A DNA stretch of 64,000 bases from Saprospiraceae bacterium (GTDB lineage: Bacteria; Bacteroidota; Bacteroidia; Chitinophagales; Saprospiraceae). The notes below the pieces were generated by a model. It did no database searches. It worked only from the letters and a program-made list of their open reading frames with translations, and was not told the DNA's origin. Positions 18,471-28,514 of the stretch are shown in pieces (position 1 is the stretch's first letter; each line of letters opens with the position of its first letter). The DNA lies in assembly GCA_016708265.1 (NCBI GenBank), contig JADJGA010000003.1, positions 620,001-684,000 on the forward strand. The letters are read 5' to 3'. The position numbers and the translations under genes are program-made.

Positions 18471-19871
18471 TCAGAATTTCATTCCAACGGTAGCATTGAA
18501 CTTATTGATAGTTTTATCAATATCTATTCTGGGGCTCCTGCTTTTATTTTCGGCTACATACGGATAATATGCATAATTGTATTTCGAATTCACATAAGCA
18601 AGATCAATATAGAAACTGTTGCCTCTATATCCGATCCCTGTGCTTAATACTGTAGCAGGATTATAATCAGAATCTGATTTGAATGGGCTGTCATAAAAAG
18701 CAGCTCCACCTCTCAGCCTGAATTTCTTTATTGCAAGTTCTGCTCCGACCCGGATATTTAAAAGCTCCCTTCAAATCCTTTTGCAGTTTATCATTGATTT
18801 CCTCTTCTGCATCCAGGTCATCAGTGCTTGAACTGTATTTATGATAATTGAATTTCATACCTGAATTGGATATATATTCAGCATCCATATTAACAAAACC
18901 TCCGATATTTTCATTCCCGAAGATCTTACCCACACTTCCGATAAATTTCCAGGGGGTCTTCAGATTATAATCAAAATACCCTTCATAATCGATGGTATCA
19001 AATATCCAGAAATTTATTGTTTTCACCTCAAGATATTCATTATAATCATCTTTTAGTTTCATCATACTTGGAGTATGTACTGATAAACCAACTCTTGTTT
19101 TTGCAGGTAGTTTAGCTATCGCACCGGCCTTAAAATTAACTCCCACACCTACTGTACTGTAAGCTGTGGAATATTGAACATTTTTGAAATAAAAATCTAC
19201 ATCAGGATTATTGATCACAGCATCAGGAGCAGTTTCAAAATAGTCCCTTTCAGTGCTGTAATTAATAAAAGGAATACCAACTGAAACACCCCATAGCAAC
19301 ATATCATTGTGGTTCTGTCCATAAGCAAAAAGCAATTCCTTTTGACTTCCTGATTCTTTTATCCTCTGCAATTTATTTATCTTAAAATCACTGAAAGAAG
19401 TATAATCCACACCTGAAAAAAGATCACTGTCTTCAAGAATGCTTCCTTGATTGCTCCCCTCAACATTGAGGTCATAGTTATAAGATGCTACACTGTTGAG
19501 TCCAATAGCAAAACTTTTCGAAATGATCTTTTCTTTGGTAATATTTTTCCAGTTACTTACCAGACCGATATTGTCAAAAGTAAAAGCCTGATCATATGTT
19601 GTTGCTCCGTTATTTTCAAGTTGTCCGAAACTTTTTGTTGATTGAGTTCCGAGAGAGAATACCATTTCTCCTTTCCAGTAATTGCCTAATGTAGCCGGAT
19701 TATAGCTTATGGCACCAAAATCAGCTCCCATAGCCCCAAAAGAGCCAGCTACTCCCATACTCCTTGCTGTGGAAAAATTTTCTGTACGCGAAAACCGGAG
19801 GGCATCCTCAATATTCTGAGAAACCAGATATAAAGGAAAAATCAATCCTGCAAGTATTAATATTTTTTCAT
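18471..19871 (-). CDS. Outer-membrane beta-barrel, OmpP1/FadL-like, two frameshifts
   Basis: The longest uninterrupted part is 19845-18691. Restoring one A in the run at 19863-19868 joins it to ATG 19871 and yields a proper signal peptide (KKILILAGLIFPLYLVSQ). Removing one C near 18762 continues it through RVGAELAIKKFRLRGGAAF to NATVGMKF and a stop at 18471, giving about 466 aa. The start of the mature protein (ARSMGVAGSFGAMGADFGAISYNPA) and the closing aromatic strand are typical of OmpP1/FadL-like barrels of Bacteroidota, which import hydrophobic compounds. The substrate is unknown. Confidence 0.7.
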
Positions 19872-20004
19872 TATTTCAATTTTATGAATGTTTAAAGACT
19901 ATATGATAGTTGATTGTTATTTATGTTTTAATGCAAATTCATTTGAAACATTTAAAAAAGGAGCAGTCATAAGACTACTCCTGATTTATTACTTCAATTC
20001 AGAA

Positions 20005-21472
20005 TTATTTCCTGCCACTTGAACTCCTGCTGTCAGATCCTGAAGATCTGGAAGAAGAGCCGCTACTGCTGCTGCCTGAACTGCTTCCGCTGCTATGTCC
20101 GGATGAGCTGCTGCTTCCTGAAGACCATGAAGAACTGCTGGATGAAGAACGACCAGAGTCGGAACTTCTGCCTGAACCCGAAGAAGAACTGTTACCTGAT
20201 GATCTGCCTGAATCAGAAGGCCTTATACTAGAACCTGAACTCCTTTGAGTTTTGGATTCAGTTCTAATGTTTTCAATTTTTCTGCCCGAATTATTATCCG
20301 GCTTGTAAGAGTCAGAACGTTGTCCGCTGTTATTATTATTTATCCTCGATCTTTCTGATCCTGAATTATTGTTTCTCTCAGGGGCATTAGTACTTCTTCC
20401 TGAATCATAAATGCTTCTTCCTGATTTATTATCGCTCCTTTGAGGATCCTTTCTTTCTCCTGTATTCGGATTATTCCTGTTTACATCCGGTGAATACCTG
20501 TTGGTATCATTGTTGTTGATTTTATCAGGTGTCTTGTTACCATTATTCCTGGTACCCGTGCCGTTGTCTCTCTGTCCTGAATCAACTGATCTGTCAGGTC
20601 TGTAATTGCTTTTGCTGCCTGAATCATTGAAGCTTTATCAATGCTACTTTTGTTTCTGTCGCCAAAAGGTGTCCATCCCCTTCCGGTATCATTGCTTTTT
20701 CTGCCATCATCTTTAGTCATTCCGGATGATTTACCCATATCAACTTTTTTATCTGAGATGGTATTATCCTTTGGATTGTTTCTTGTACCGGCACTTATAC
20801 CTGTTGGTTTACCACTTTTAGGTGAGACCGATGACACAGGTCTTCTATTGCCGTAGTGTTTGTTTTTGTTATTCTTTCCGGAATCATTACCCCAGTTATA
20901 GTATCCGTAATCATTATAGTAGTTGTTATAATAATTGTAATTATTCCATCCGTAATAATTATTGTAACCATAGCCCCAGCCTGAATTCCATGGGCTGTAA
21001 TATGAGCCATAATACCATGGATCATTCCAGGGATTGTACCAGCTTGAATAATAACTGCGATAATACCTTTTGTATGGGTTGTAGAATCCGGAATTGAAAC
21101 TAAATGAAAACCGGGATAATAAAAAGAATTAAAACTACTTCTGCAACCATAACCTCCATAATAATCATAATAGTCATCATAATAAAATGGATCGTAATAG
21201 TCATAATAATGAGTTCTGTGGAATCTTTTTATTCTTTTTGAATAACTATAGTCATAGTCATCATAATACTCATCTTCATAATAGTCCTCATCCTCATAAT
21301 AACTATCATCAGTATCATTGTAACTGTCGTTATTATTATAAGTAGCATTTTCTTCTACATTTGAATTTGAAATATCAGAATCAGGATCGTAGTAGAGATC
21401 GTCAAACTGAGCGAATGAAACACTTAGTGTGAAAATCGAAAAAACAACTGCAAGAAATATTGACTTTTTCAT
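20005..21472 (-). CDS. Exported low-complexity Tyr/Asp-, then Asn/Ser/Arg-rich protein, two frameshifts
   Basis: A signal peptide (KKSIFLAVVFSIFTLSVSFAQ) leads into an acidic stretch dominated by D, E and Y. A Tyr/Trp/Asn-rich stretch follows, then an Asn/Asp/Arg/Ser region, then a long Ser/Gly tail ending SSSGRK at 20005. Two single-base losses (T-run at 21107-21110; A near 20636) split it into 21472-20795 and 20837-20481; repaired, it has 489 aa. No globular domain is seen. The composition fits a disordered, possibly adhesive or cell-envelope protein. A plus-strand frame over 20822-21097 mirrors the Tyr/Asn codons and is not a gene. Confidence 0.65.
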
Positions 21473-21530
21473 ATTTATAATATTTTAGAATAATTATTTA
21501 ACTCTTTTTAAACTTCACGATGCAATTTAT

Positions 21531-21538
21531 TACTTTTG
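21531..21538 (+). promoter_or_regulatory. -7 box TACTTTTG ahead of proS
   Basis: TACTTTTG matches TAnnTTTG and lies 194 bases before the proS ATG, which would give a long leader. No T-box-like or other structured element could be recognised in that leader. Confidence 0.35.
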
Positions 21539-21732
21539 CACGGATTTTTATGTTAATGAAATATTAAAGTTTTCCTAAACTAAGTTAAATTGACTTTTTA
21601 ACGCAGTTATAAACGGAAAAATGAACTATTTCAATTAAAAATTACTTTTATTTAATGAGTAAACGTTTATAAATTACACTAAGTTTCAAAATTTATAGAT
21701 TTTAAATTTTCCTTAACATATCTATTAAAATA

Positions 21733-23199
21733 ATGGCAAAAGAAATAACATCAAGAAGTGAAAATTATTCGCAGTGGTATCTGGATATAGTTTATAAAGC
21801 GGGTTTGGCAGAAAATTCAGCTGTCAGAGGTTGTATGGTGATAAAACCTTATGGTTATGCCATCTGGGAGAAGATCAGAGAAGAACTTGACAGAAGATTT
21901 AAAGAGACAGGACACCAAAATGCATATTTCCCGATTTTTATTCCTAAGAGCTTTTTAAGTAAAGAGGCAGATCACGTGGAAGGATTTGCAAAGGAATGTG
22001 CTGTTGTCACTCATCACAGACTGATGAATAATCCGAACGGTCCCGGAGTTGTAGTTGACCCTGATGCTAAACTGGAAGAAGAATTAATAGTAAGGCCAAC
22101 TTCTGAAACTATAATCTGGAATACATATCGTGACTGGATAAAATCTTACAGGGATCTTCCGATTCTAATAAATCAATGGGCTAATATAGTACGCTGGGAA
22201 ATGCGTACAAGACCATTTTTGCGAACAACTGAGTTTTTGTGGCAGGAAGGACATACAGCTCATGCATTGAAAGAAGAAGCAATAACTGAAACAAAACTGA
22301 TACACGACATTTATGCTGACTTTGCAGAGACAGTGATGGCAATGCCTGTTATCAAAGGTGCAAAATCAGAGTCAGAAAGGTTCGCAGGTGCACTTGACAC
22401 TTATACTATTGAAGCCATGATGCAGGATGGAAAAGCATTACAAGCCGGAACATCCCATTTTCTTGGCCAGAATTTTGCAAAAGCATTTGAAGTAAAATTC
22501 CTTACAGAGAATAATATTGAGGACTTTGTATGGGCTACATCATGGGGCGTTTCCACACGTCTGATAGGTGCATTGATAATGACGCATTCCGATGATGATG
22601 GTCTTGTTCTTCCTCCTAAACTTGCTCCCATACAGGTAGTGATCGTTCCGATCCCAAAGCCATTTGATGAATTAATGGTACATGCAGAAAAAATTGCAGA
22701 TGCCTTGAAAGCCCGGGGAATTTCAGTCAAAATAGATAAAGATGAAAAAAACAGGCCTGGATTTAAATTTGCCGAATATGAAATGAAAGGAGTACCTGTG
22801 AGAATAGGCATAGGTGCTAGAGATATCGAAAATGGTGTACTTGAGATTGCCAGAAGGGATACTAAGGAAAAGACCTCAGTTAAAATGGAAAATGCCGTTG
22901 ATCATGTTGTTGTCCTGCTGGATGAAATACAGGAAAATCTATACCAGAAAGCTATTGAATTCAGAAAAAACAACACTTACTCTGTTGATACTTTTGAGGA
23001 TTTCAGAAATATAATAGATGGAAAAGGTGGATTTGTATATGCTCACTGGGACGGTACAGCTGAAACTGAAGAAAAAATAAAGGAACTGACAAAGGCCACT
23101 ATAAGATGCATCCCTAATGAGGCTGCTGATGAACCAGGAACAGATATGATCTCAGGCAAGCCATCTGAAAGGAGAGTACTCTTTGCAAAAGCATACTAA
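21733..23199 (+). CDS. proS: Prolyl-tRNA synthetase (short, archaeal/eukaryal-type)
   Basis: The 488-aa class II synthetase charges tRNA-Pro. The opening SRSENYSQWYLDIVYKAGLAE, the VRGCMVIKPYG segment, motif 2 (RWEMRTRPFLRTTEFLWQEGHTAH) and motif 3 (GVSTRLIGALIM) place it in the type without the INS editing domain. That type is usual in many Bacteroidota. The anticodon-binding domain starts near residue 295, and the C-terminal zinc-like domain ends in RRVLFAKAY. smpB starts 6 bases after its stop, so the two are probably cotranscribed. Confidence 0.95.
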   Translation: MAKEITSRSENYSQWYLDIVYKAGLAENSAVRGCMVIKPYGYAIWEKIREELDRRFKETGHQNAYFPIFIPKSFLSKEADHVEGFAKECAVVTHHRLMNNPNGPGVVVDPDAKLEEELIVRPTSETIIWNTYRDWIKSYRDLPILINQWANIVRWEMRTRPFLRTTEFLWQEGHTAHALKEEAITETKLIHDIYADFAETVMAMPVIKGAKSESERFAGALDTYTIEAMMQDGKALQAGTSHFLGQNFAKAFEVKFLTENNIEDFVWATSWGVSTRLIGALIMTHSDDDGLVLPPKLAPIQVVIVPIPKPFDELMVHAEKIADALKARGISVKIDKDEKNRPGFKFAEYEMKGVPVRIGIGARDIENGVLEIARRDTKEKTSVKMENAVDHVVVLLDEIQENLYQKAIEFRKNNTYSVDTFEDFRNIIDGKGGFVYAHWDGTAETEEKIKELTKATIRCIPNEAADEPGTDMISGKPSERRVLFAKAY

Positions 23200-23205
23200 A
23201 ATCAA

Positions 23206-23682
23206 ATGGGGGAAAGGAAAAACATAGAATTAAAAAATAAAAAAGCAAGTTTTGAATACCAGATAATTCAGACCTTTGAAGCGGGTATTATGCTTACCGG
23301 TACTGAAGTGAAATCTGTTAAAAATGCAAAAGTCAATATCAATGAAGCTTATTGCAGTTTTGACAAATCAGGGGAACTCTGGATCAAAAATATGCACATT
23401 TCAGAATATGACCTGGGCACATATTCCAATCATGATCCGCGCAGAGAACGCAAACTATTATTGAAAAGACCTGAACTGAATAAGCTTCTGCGAAGAGTGA
23501 TGGAAAAAGGTTTTACAATAGTACCACTTCGAGTTTATTTATCAGAAAGAGGAATCATAAAAATAGAAATTGCACTTGCTACAGGTAAAAAATCATTTGA
23601 TAAACGCAATTCCATCAAGGAAAAAGATATGACGAGAGATGAAACAAGATATGATAAGCTCAATAAATGGAAAGAGCACTAG
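23206..23682 (+). CDS. smpB: SsrA-binding protein SmpB
   Basis: The 158-aa protein binds tmRNA and delivers it to stalled ribosomes. The core motifs are visible: NKKASFEYQIIQTFEAGIMLTGTEVKS, INEAYC, HDPRRERKLLL and LYLSERG-like VYLSERGIIKIEIALATGKK, followed by the basic tail (SFDKRNSIKEKDMTRDE). Length is normal for the family. It follows proS by 6 bases. The tmRNA gene itself is not in the window. Confidence 0.95.
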   Translation: MGERKNIELKNKKASFEYQIIQTFEAGIMLTGTEVKSVKNAKVNINEAYCSFDKSGELWIKNMHISEYDLGTYSNHDPRRERKLLLKRPELNKLLRRVMEKGFTIVPLRVYLSERGIIKIEIALATGKKSFDKRNSIKEKDMTRDETRYDKLNKWKEH

Positions 23683-23689
23683 ATCAATT

Positions 23690-23719
23690 ATGAATTGAAA
23701 ATTAATAATTAAGATTTAC
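23690..23719. repeat. Short heptamer array (AATTATG/AATTGAA/AATTAAT/AATTAAG)
   Basis: Four consecutive 7-base units lie just after the smpB stop, in the gap before the pseudouridine synthase gene. They show the same period as the other arrays in the window but another sequence. No gene lies inside. Confidence 0.55.
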
Positions 23720-23763
23720 GAACCATACGGACAGGTTTAATGAATTACATATTATAACAGAAA

Positions 23764-24435
23764 ATGAATACTAAAAACCTTAATGAGTTTATTGTTTTTG
23801 AAGATCAACATATAATCTGTATAAATAAAAAATCCGGTGTGTTGTCTCAGCCGGGGAAAAATGAAGATGTCTCAGTACAAAAACTTCTTGAAATAAAACT
23901 GAAACATGAGGTGTTTATTCTGAACAGACTTGACAGACCTGTCAGTGGTTTGATATTATTTGCCAAAAGCAAAAGAACTGCAGCAAAGTTTTCTTCTGCA
24001 CTCTCCAAACCCGAAACTAAAAAAACGTACTATGCTATTGTAGAGCAAAAACCTGAATTATCAGAAGGAGTGCTAGAAAATACCCTAAATAAAAAAGACA
24101 ATAAGTCTTATATTTCTTCAGATCCGGTCAAAGGTAAAACAGCCAGGTTAGAATATGTTTTAATCGGAAGTGGAACAAATTATCACTTTCTGAAGATAAT
24201 TCTGCATACAGGAAGGTTTCATCAGATCAGAACTCAGATGGCAAATATCGGTTGTCATATAAAGGGTGATGTGAAATATGGTGCAAGACGTTCCAACAAA
24301 GACAAAAGCATAGGACTTCATGCCTATGAACTTGAATTTATTCATCCTGTTAAAAAGGAAATGCTGAATCTGAAAGCAAATTTTCCTGAGGACAACTTGT
24401 GGGAATCACTTAAATCAAACCTTGACATCGTTTGA
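23764..24435 (+). CDS. RluA-family pseudouridine synthase
   Basis: The 223-aa protein carries the RluA catalytic motif LNRLDRPVSGLILFAKS, with Asp57 as catalytic residue, and the C-terminal GRFHQIRTQMANIGCHIKGDVKYG motif broken here only by normal spacing. No S4 domain precedes it, so it is the short RluA/RluC-like form that modifies uridines in rRNA or tRNA. Which site it modifies cannot be told. The start at ATG 23764 follows the heptamer array and a short AT-rich spacer. Confidence 0.85.
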   Translation: MNTKNLNEFIVFEDQHIICINKKSGVLSQPGKNEDVSVQKLLEIKLKHEVFILNRLDRPVSGLILFAKSKRTAAKFSSALSKPETKKTYYAIVEQKPELSEGVLENTLNKKDNKSYISSDPVKGKTARLEYVLIGSGTNYHFLKIILHTGRFHQIRTQMANIGCHIKGDVKYGARRSNKDKSIGLHAYELEFIHPVKKEMLNLKANFPEDNLWESLKSNLDIV

Positions 24436-24478
24436 AAAAAAATTTTTTAATAATTATTTCGATTATAAATTAAATGTT

Positions 24479-24486
24479 TACCTTTG
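24479..24486 (+). promoter_or_regulatory. -7 box TACCTTTG for the tRNA-Leu gene
   Basis: TACCTTTG lies 32 bases before the first base of the tRNA and matches TAnnTTTG. The upstream 30 bases are AT-rich without an exact TTTG at the right distance. Confidence 0.5.
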
Positions 24487-24518
24487 CATTCCCTTATTCA
24501 AATGAATGTTCTTTACAA

Positions 24519-24601
24519 GCCCGGGTGCTGAAATTGGTAGACAGGCATGGTTGAGGGCCATGTGTACTCAGTATGTGCGGGTTCGAGTCCCGCTCCGGGC
24601 A
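24519..24601 (+). tRNA. tRNA-Leu (anticodon GAG)
   Basis: The acceptor stem GCCCGGG pairs with TCCGGGC (one G-U), with discriminator A at 24601. The anticodon stem CATGG/CCATG encloses loop TTGAGGG, giving GAG. The T arm is GCGGG-TTCGAGT-CCCGC, and a long variable arm is present as expected for leucine. CCA is not encoded. Confidence 0.95.
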
Positions 24602-24651
24602 CTAATACAAACCATTTTTAACCAAAAAAAATGGTCGGATATCATCTTCCA

Positions 24652-27600
24652 CTACTTCCTGATAATCATGATTTTACTTGTAAATACTTGTTTGCCGTCA
24701 TTAGCCTTAACTATGTAATTCCCATTGGTTGCATTTGAAATGTCCATCCCTGCTTTACCTTTCTTAAAATTTAAAACTGTTGACAAAACTTTATTGCCGA
24801 GAATATCAAAAACTGAAACGTTAACATCACCATCAAAATCTCTTGAGTCAAAATTGACAGTATTCAAAACCGGATTAGGGTAAACAAATGTTTCTGCAGC
24901 AATTTCTTCCGGTATTTCTGCAGTAGAAGTTGTCAGTTTACGAACACCATTGCTGAACCAAACCCCCCATTTTCCACCTTCAATAAAATATTTGCCAGTG
25001 TTTACAACCTGATTTATCTTTGTATTATCTAAATCTACGATTCCAACATTTGCAGAGCCGTCATTATAGTCGAAGATCACTTTCTTGTCATCTCTGCTGA
25101 AACTTGGCGAACTCCAGTCATTATTACTGAAGATAATACCAAGATCACCTGTTTCGATATTTGCTCCATACACTATGAAATCTGTCGCATCTCGATAATC
25201 AAATGCAATAATATAAGGTGAATTTTTCGAAAATGTCGGATTTCCTATACTTACTTCATCAGGAAGACCTGAGAAAAGTTTTTCCACCCTACCCTGTTCA
25301 AACTTATTTGCTTTATTGTTCCAGACATTTATAAATCCAATATCCCAGTAATCAATATCGAAAAAACCACCTGAGCTAAGTGAATTTTTACAATCGTACA
25401 TGATCCACTCGCCTGAATAATCAAATTCCAAAACATCAGCATACAAAACTGTTCCTAAATCAACTCCCTCAGCTGTTGAGGGATTGTACAATTCAAACTC
25501 TTCCCATTGGCTGATATCGTAGCTATATACATGTATCTTTTTTTCCTGCTCAGTTTTCAGAGCAGCAATTTTTGAACCATCCTTTGAAATAACGGCACTT
25601 CTCCATACAGGGCTTTCCTGAATTATTTGTTCGGCAGGAGTACCTGACGGCCATTCCAAATAAATATAATGTATTTTATTATCAATCCCCACAAAAACTA
25701 CATGTTTGCCATCATCTGTAATACTTGGTTTGCTTTGGATATCAGTACCTGATAATGGATTTTTAAGTATTTTCCCGGTTCCATCCAGCAGATAAAGAGC
25801 ACTATAATCTTCATCAGTGCAGATAATATAATCACTGCCTGGATTTGTTTTTAGGTCTTGCTGATTATTAGAGCCTGTCCCACCTGAACCTCCTATACCA
25901 ACAGCTGCAAAGGCAGCAGACGCTGCATTCTTTGTATCGGTTCCATAAAGATCATTGGCAGAATTTTCAATTGCTACCCTCAGATCCTTGAAATCTGAAG
26001 ATTTGGTAAGATAATGAATCAGAGCCCTGTAATAAACCTGTTCTGCCTTCTCCTTTCCAACCGCAACAGCAAATTTCTGAAATGCAAAGTTTGCTATCCC
26101 GCTATTTATATGAACCCCCCTGTTATCATCTTCACCTGTATATTTTTCATTAAAATGCGCAGGCTGATATCCGTTGGTTCCACTACCCCCATTATGGGGA
26201 TTGCTCATGTCACGCAAAGCTCCTGTTGGGAAATATTGCGAACTGACGACATCCTCTCCAAGTTTCCAGTCATCCCTGTCCATCATAACTCCAAAAACAT
26301 CAGCAAAAGATTCATTTATTGCTCCCGGCTCATCATAATACTCAAGATTGGCTGTGTTCTGAATTACTCCATGGGTCAGCTCATGACCTGCAACATCAAG
26401 TGATTTTGGCAAAGGGCTGGTAAAAACTTTATTACCGTTTCCATAAAACATGGCCGTTCCTGCCCAAAATGCATTATCCATACCTGTGCCATTGTCCTCA
26501 GTTACGTTGATGATTGACATTACATTGCCTCCTTTGCCGTCAATAGAATTTCGTGCAAACTTATTAATATAATATTCATAGGCAAAACCGGCGTTGAAAT
26601 GAGCTGAAACAGCTGTGGCATTCCAGGTATTGTTTGAAGATTTAACATGATCAAGCTTATTCTGGAAGCTTGAACTGTTAGGACTTGTATTATTTGCATT
26701 CAGAGTTATTATAACTCCCTGTGGATCATCCGGAAGACTACTTGCAGCATTATTGAACATCGGCCTTGAAATATCAAGCATGTAATACAGACCACTCTTC
26801 TCATACACATTTATTTCTCTGGTTGTGCCATGCAGATCTTTTGCATTGGCCTTTGTCCCTCCAAGAGGTGACAATAATCTGTTCTCAGGGATAAGGCTGC
26901 AATGTTCAGTCTGTTTTCTGATAATATCACCTTCCTGAGCATCAACAATATATTTATATTTATGAAGTGAATTAGCTGAAACACTGGCTACATATACAGG
27001 TTTGAATTCTCCTGTGATCTCATCAGGAAAATATGCCTCCTCAATCCCGATCTGCTCTCCATTGATTATACTTCTTTCTAAACCAGATAATTCTTTTACA
27101 TGTATCCTGCTGTCACTTAAATTTTCTTTAATGATCTTTTCAATTTGATTTGCAGAGATACGGAATTCATACTTCAAATCATCATTCTTTTGTTCTTCAT
27201 TTCTTTGTTTTAGCCCAAAAGAAGGATCCTTAAACCATCTGCCATTAATAAAATTGTATTCGATATTATTATTCAGATGCAGATAAATCTGGCCTCCGAA
27301 TACCAGTCTGTTCCTGAAGTACTGATTTAGTTTTACATGGGTTATTCCAAGTTCATCAGTAACGATGCTAACGATATGAAATTCCTTTTCATTTACAATT
27401 TTCATCTTTTCTTTAAGATCCTTGTTTCCAAGTATTTTGTAGACCCGATCACTTACAGGTTCATCTGTTTCACTATTTAAAACATCTTTTTTTATATACA
27501 AAGCCAATGGAAGCTCTCTGTCCTCTGACTGAATCTGGATGATATCTTCTAAGGCTTTCGCAAATTCAAACTTAGTGTTATCCAGTGAATTGATATTAAA

Positions 27601-27801
27601 TACATCTGAGCTTTTTGTACCACTTAGAAAATTTCCGTTAAGGTTTTTCAAATCATCAAATTCGGAATTTCCCGATACCGGAGATTGAATGTTTCCATCA
27701 TTAGTTATTATCCTGATAAACTTTCCCTTCTCAGGATTTTGAGAAATTGCATCAGAAAAAACAAAAACAATAAATACCAGTACTAAACTTAACTTTTTCA
27801 T
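24652..27801 (-). CDS. Secreted M4 (thermolysin-family) metalloprotease with beta-propeller and T9SS sorting domain
   Basis: The 1049-aa protein has a signal peptide (LSLVLVFIVFVFSDAISQ), an FTP/PepSY-like propeptide to about residue 310, and an M4 catalytic domain. Zinc ligands are His473 and His477 (HELTH) and Glu497 (GAINESFAD), with Glu474 as catalytic base. The downstream NRGVHINSG segment is also conserved. A TolB/WD-like propeller region (about 650-950) and a T9SS domain (VYPNPVLNTV) follow. It should be exported by T9SS and degrade extracellular protein. The gene is convergent with tRNA-Leu. The propeller fused to an M4 peptidase is less common than plain M4 proteins. Confidence 0.9.
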   Translation of the reverse strand: MKKLSLVLVFIVFVFSDAISQNPEKGKFIRIITNDGNIQSPVSGNSEFDDLKNLNGNFLSGTKSSDVFNINSLDNTKFEFAKALEDIIQIQSEDRELPLALYIKKDVLNSETDEPVSDRVYKILGNKDLKEKMKIVNEKEFHIVSIVTDELGITHVKLNQYFRNRLVFGGQIYLHLNNNIEYNFINGRWFKDPSFGLKQRNEEQKNDDLKYEFRISANQIEKIIKENLSDSRIHVKELSGLERSIINGEQIGIEEAYFPDEITGEFKPVYVASVSANSLHKYKYIVDAQEGDIIRKQTEHCSLIPENRLLSPLGGTKANAKDLHGTTREINVYEKSGLYYMLDISRPMFNNAASSLPDDPQGVIITLNANNTSPNSSSFQNKLDHVKSSNNTWNATAVSAHFNAGFAYEYYINKFARNSIDGKGGNVMSIINVTEDNGTGMDNAFWAGTAMFYGNGNKVFTSPLPKSLDVAGHELTHGVIQNTANLEYYDEPGAINESFADVFGVMMDRDDWKLGEDVVSSQYFPTGALRDMSNPHNGGSGTNGYQPAHFNEKYTGEDDNRGVHINSGIANFAFQKFAVAVGKEKAEQVYYRALIHYLTKSSDFKDLRVAIENSANDLYGTDTKNAASAAFAAVGIGGSGGTGSNNQQDLKTNPGSDYIICTDEDYSALYLLDGTGKILKNPLSGTDIQSKPSITDDGKHVVFVGIDNKIHYIYLEWPSGTPAEQIIQESPVWRSAVISKDGSKIAALKTEQEKKIHVYSYDISQWEEFELYNPSTAEGVDLGTVLYADVLEFDYSGEWIMYDCKNSLSSGGFFDIDYWDIGFINVWNNKANKFEQGRVEKLFSGLPDEVSIGNPTFSKNSPYIIAFDYRDATDFIVYGANIETGDLGIIFSNNDWSSPSFSRDDKKVIFDYNDGSANVGIVDLDNTKINQVVNTGKYFIEGGKWGVWFSNGVRKLTTSTAEIPEEIAAETFVYPNPVLNTVNFDSRDFDGDVNVSVFDILGNKVLSTVLNFKKGKAGMDISNATNGNYIVKANDGKQVFTSKIMIIRK

Positions 27802-27867
27802 TTATGGTCGATTTATTCTTACTCAAATATTAATTTCCAAATAATACAATTAAAAAAAGACTTTATC

Positions 27868-28299
27868 CTATTTCACGGGTTTTTGAATATAATTCATAGC
27901 AAACTTATAAAAAAGAACTAGCTGTGAATCAGCACTATCCATATCTGACCACAGTGATCTCACTATTTTCCCACTATCATTAAATTGAACAAAGTAGTTC
28001 ATATTTCCCGGAAGATTAAACTTTTTTTCCCCGATCTTCAGCAATTCGTAATTATGAAATATCTGATTTGTAATATTGGTTTCCAATTTTCCTAAATTCA
28101 ATCTCTCTTTAGTCAAAGTATTATAATGAAACAATTGTCCATTCTCCAGAATGGAGTATTCATCATAAGCTCCCGTTATTCCCCCGCCTTTGCCAATTGT
28201 AATAATTCTACCTTTGAAATCATCATAGTTTTGTTGCTGGGATTTGCATGAAATCAAAGACAACAAAACAGATAGCACTAAACAAGATTTTATATTCAT
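27868..28299 (-). CDS. Putative lipoprotein of unknown function
   Basis: The 143-aa protein starts with a lipoprotein signal peptide whose lipobox is LISC (Cys near residue 18), followed by KSQQQ. The mature part is a small beta-rich domain with GGGITGAYDEYSILENGQLF and KFAMNYIQ near the end. This pattern recurs in small Bacteroidota proteins, but I cannot name the family. It should be anchored in the outer membrane. It lies 66 bases upstream of the M4 protease in the same direction and may be expressed with it. Confidence 0.7.
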   Translation of the reverse strand: MNIKSCLVLSVLLSLISCKSQQQNYDDFKGRIITIGKGGGITGAYDEYSILENGQLFHYNTLTKERLNLGKLETNITNQIFHNYELLKIGEKKFNLPGNMNYFVQFNDSGKIVRSLWSDMDSADSQLVLFYKFAMNYIQKPVK

Positions 28300-28483
28300 A
28301 CTTACTTCATTATTTTTTATAATAAAAGTTCTGTCATCACAATAGCTTCACAATTGCATTCAAAACAAATGCATTCAGAATATAAAAATACGAAAAAATT
28401 AAGACAAAACAAACATTTTTTGTTTTTTAACATTTATTTAATTGAATTTTTAATTATTGGGCACCAAAATCAATAAATTTCAA

Positions 28484-28491
28484 TAATTTTG
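28484..28491 (+). promoter_or_regulatory. -7 box TAATTTTG for purM
   Basis: TAATTTTG fits TAnnTTTG and is 23 bases before the ATG at 28515. No purine riboswitch could be recognised in the short leader. Confidence 0.45.
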
Positions 28492-28514
28492 GATTCCCAA
28501 ATTAAAAAAAATTG

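Noticed and set aside
20822..21097. Plus-strand frame rich in Asn, Ser and Tyr
   Set aside because: It is the mirror of the Tyr/Asn codons of the minus-strand exported protein.
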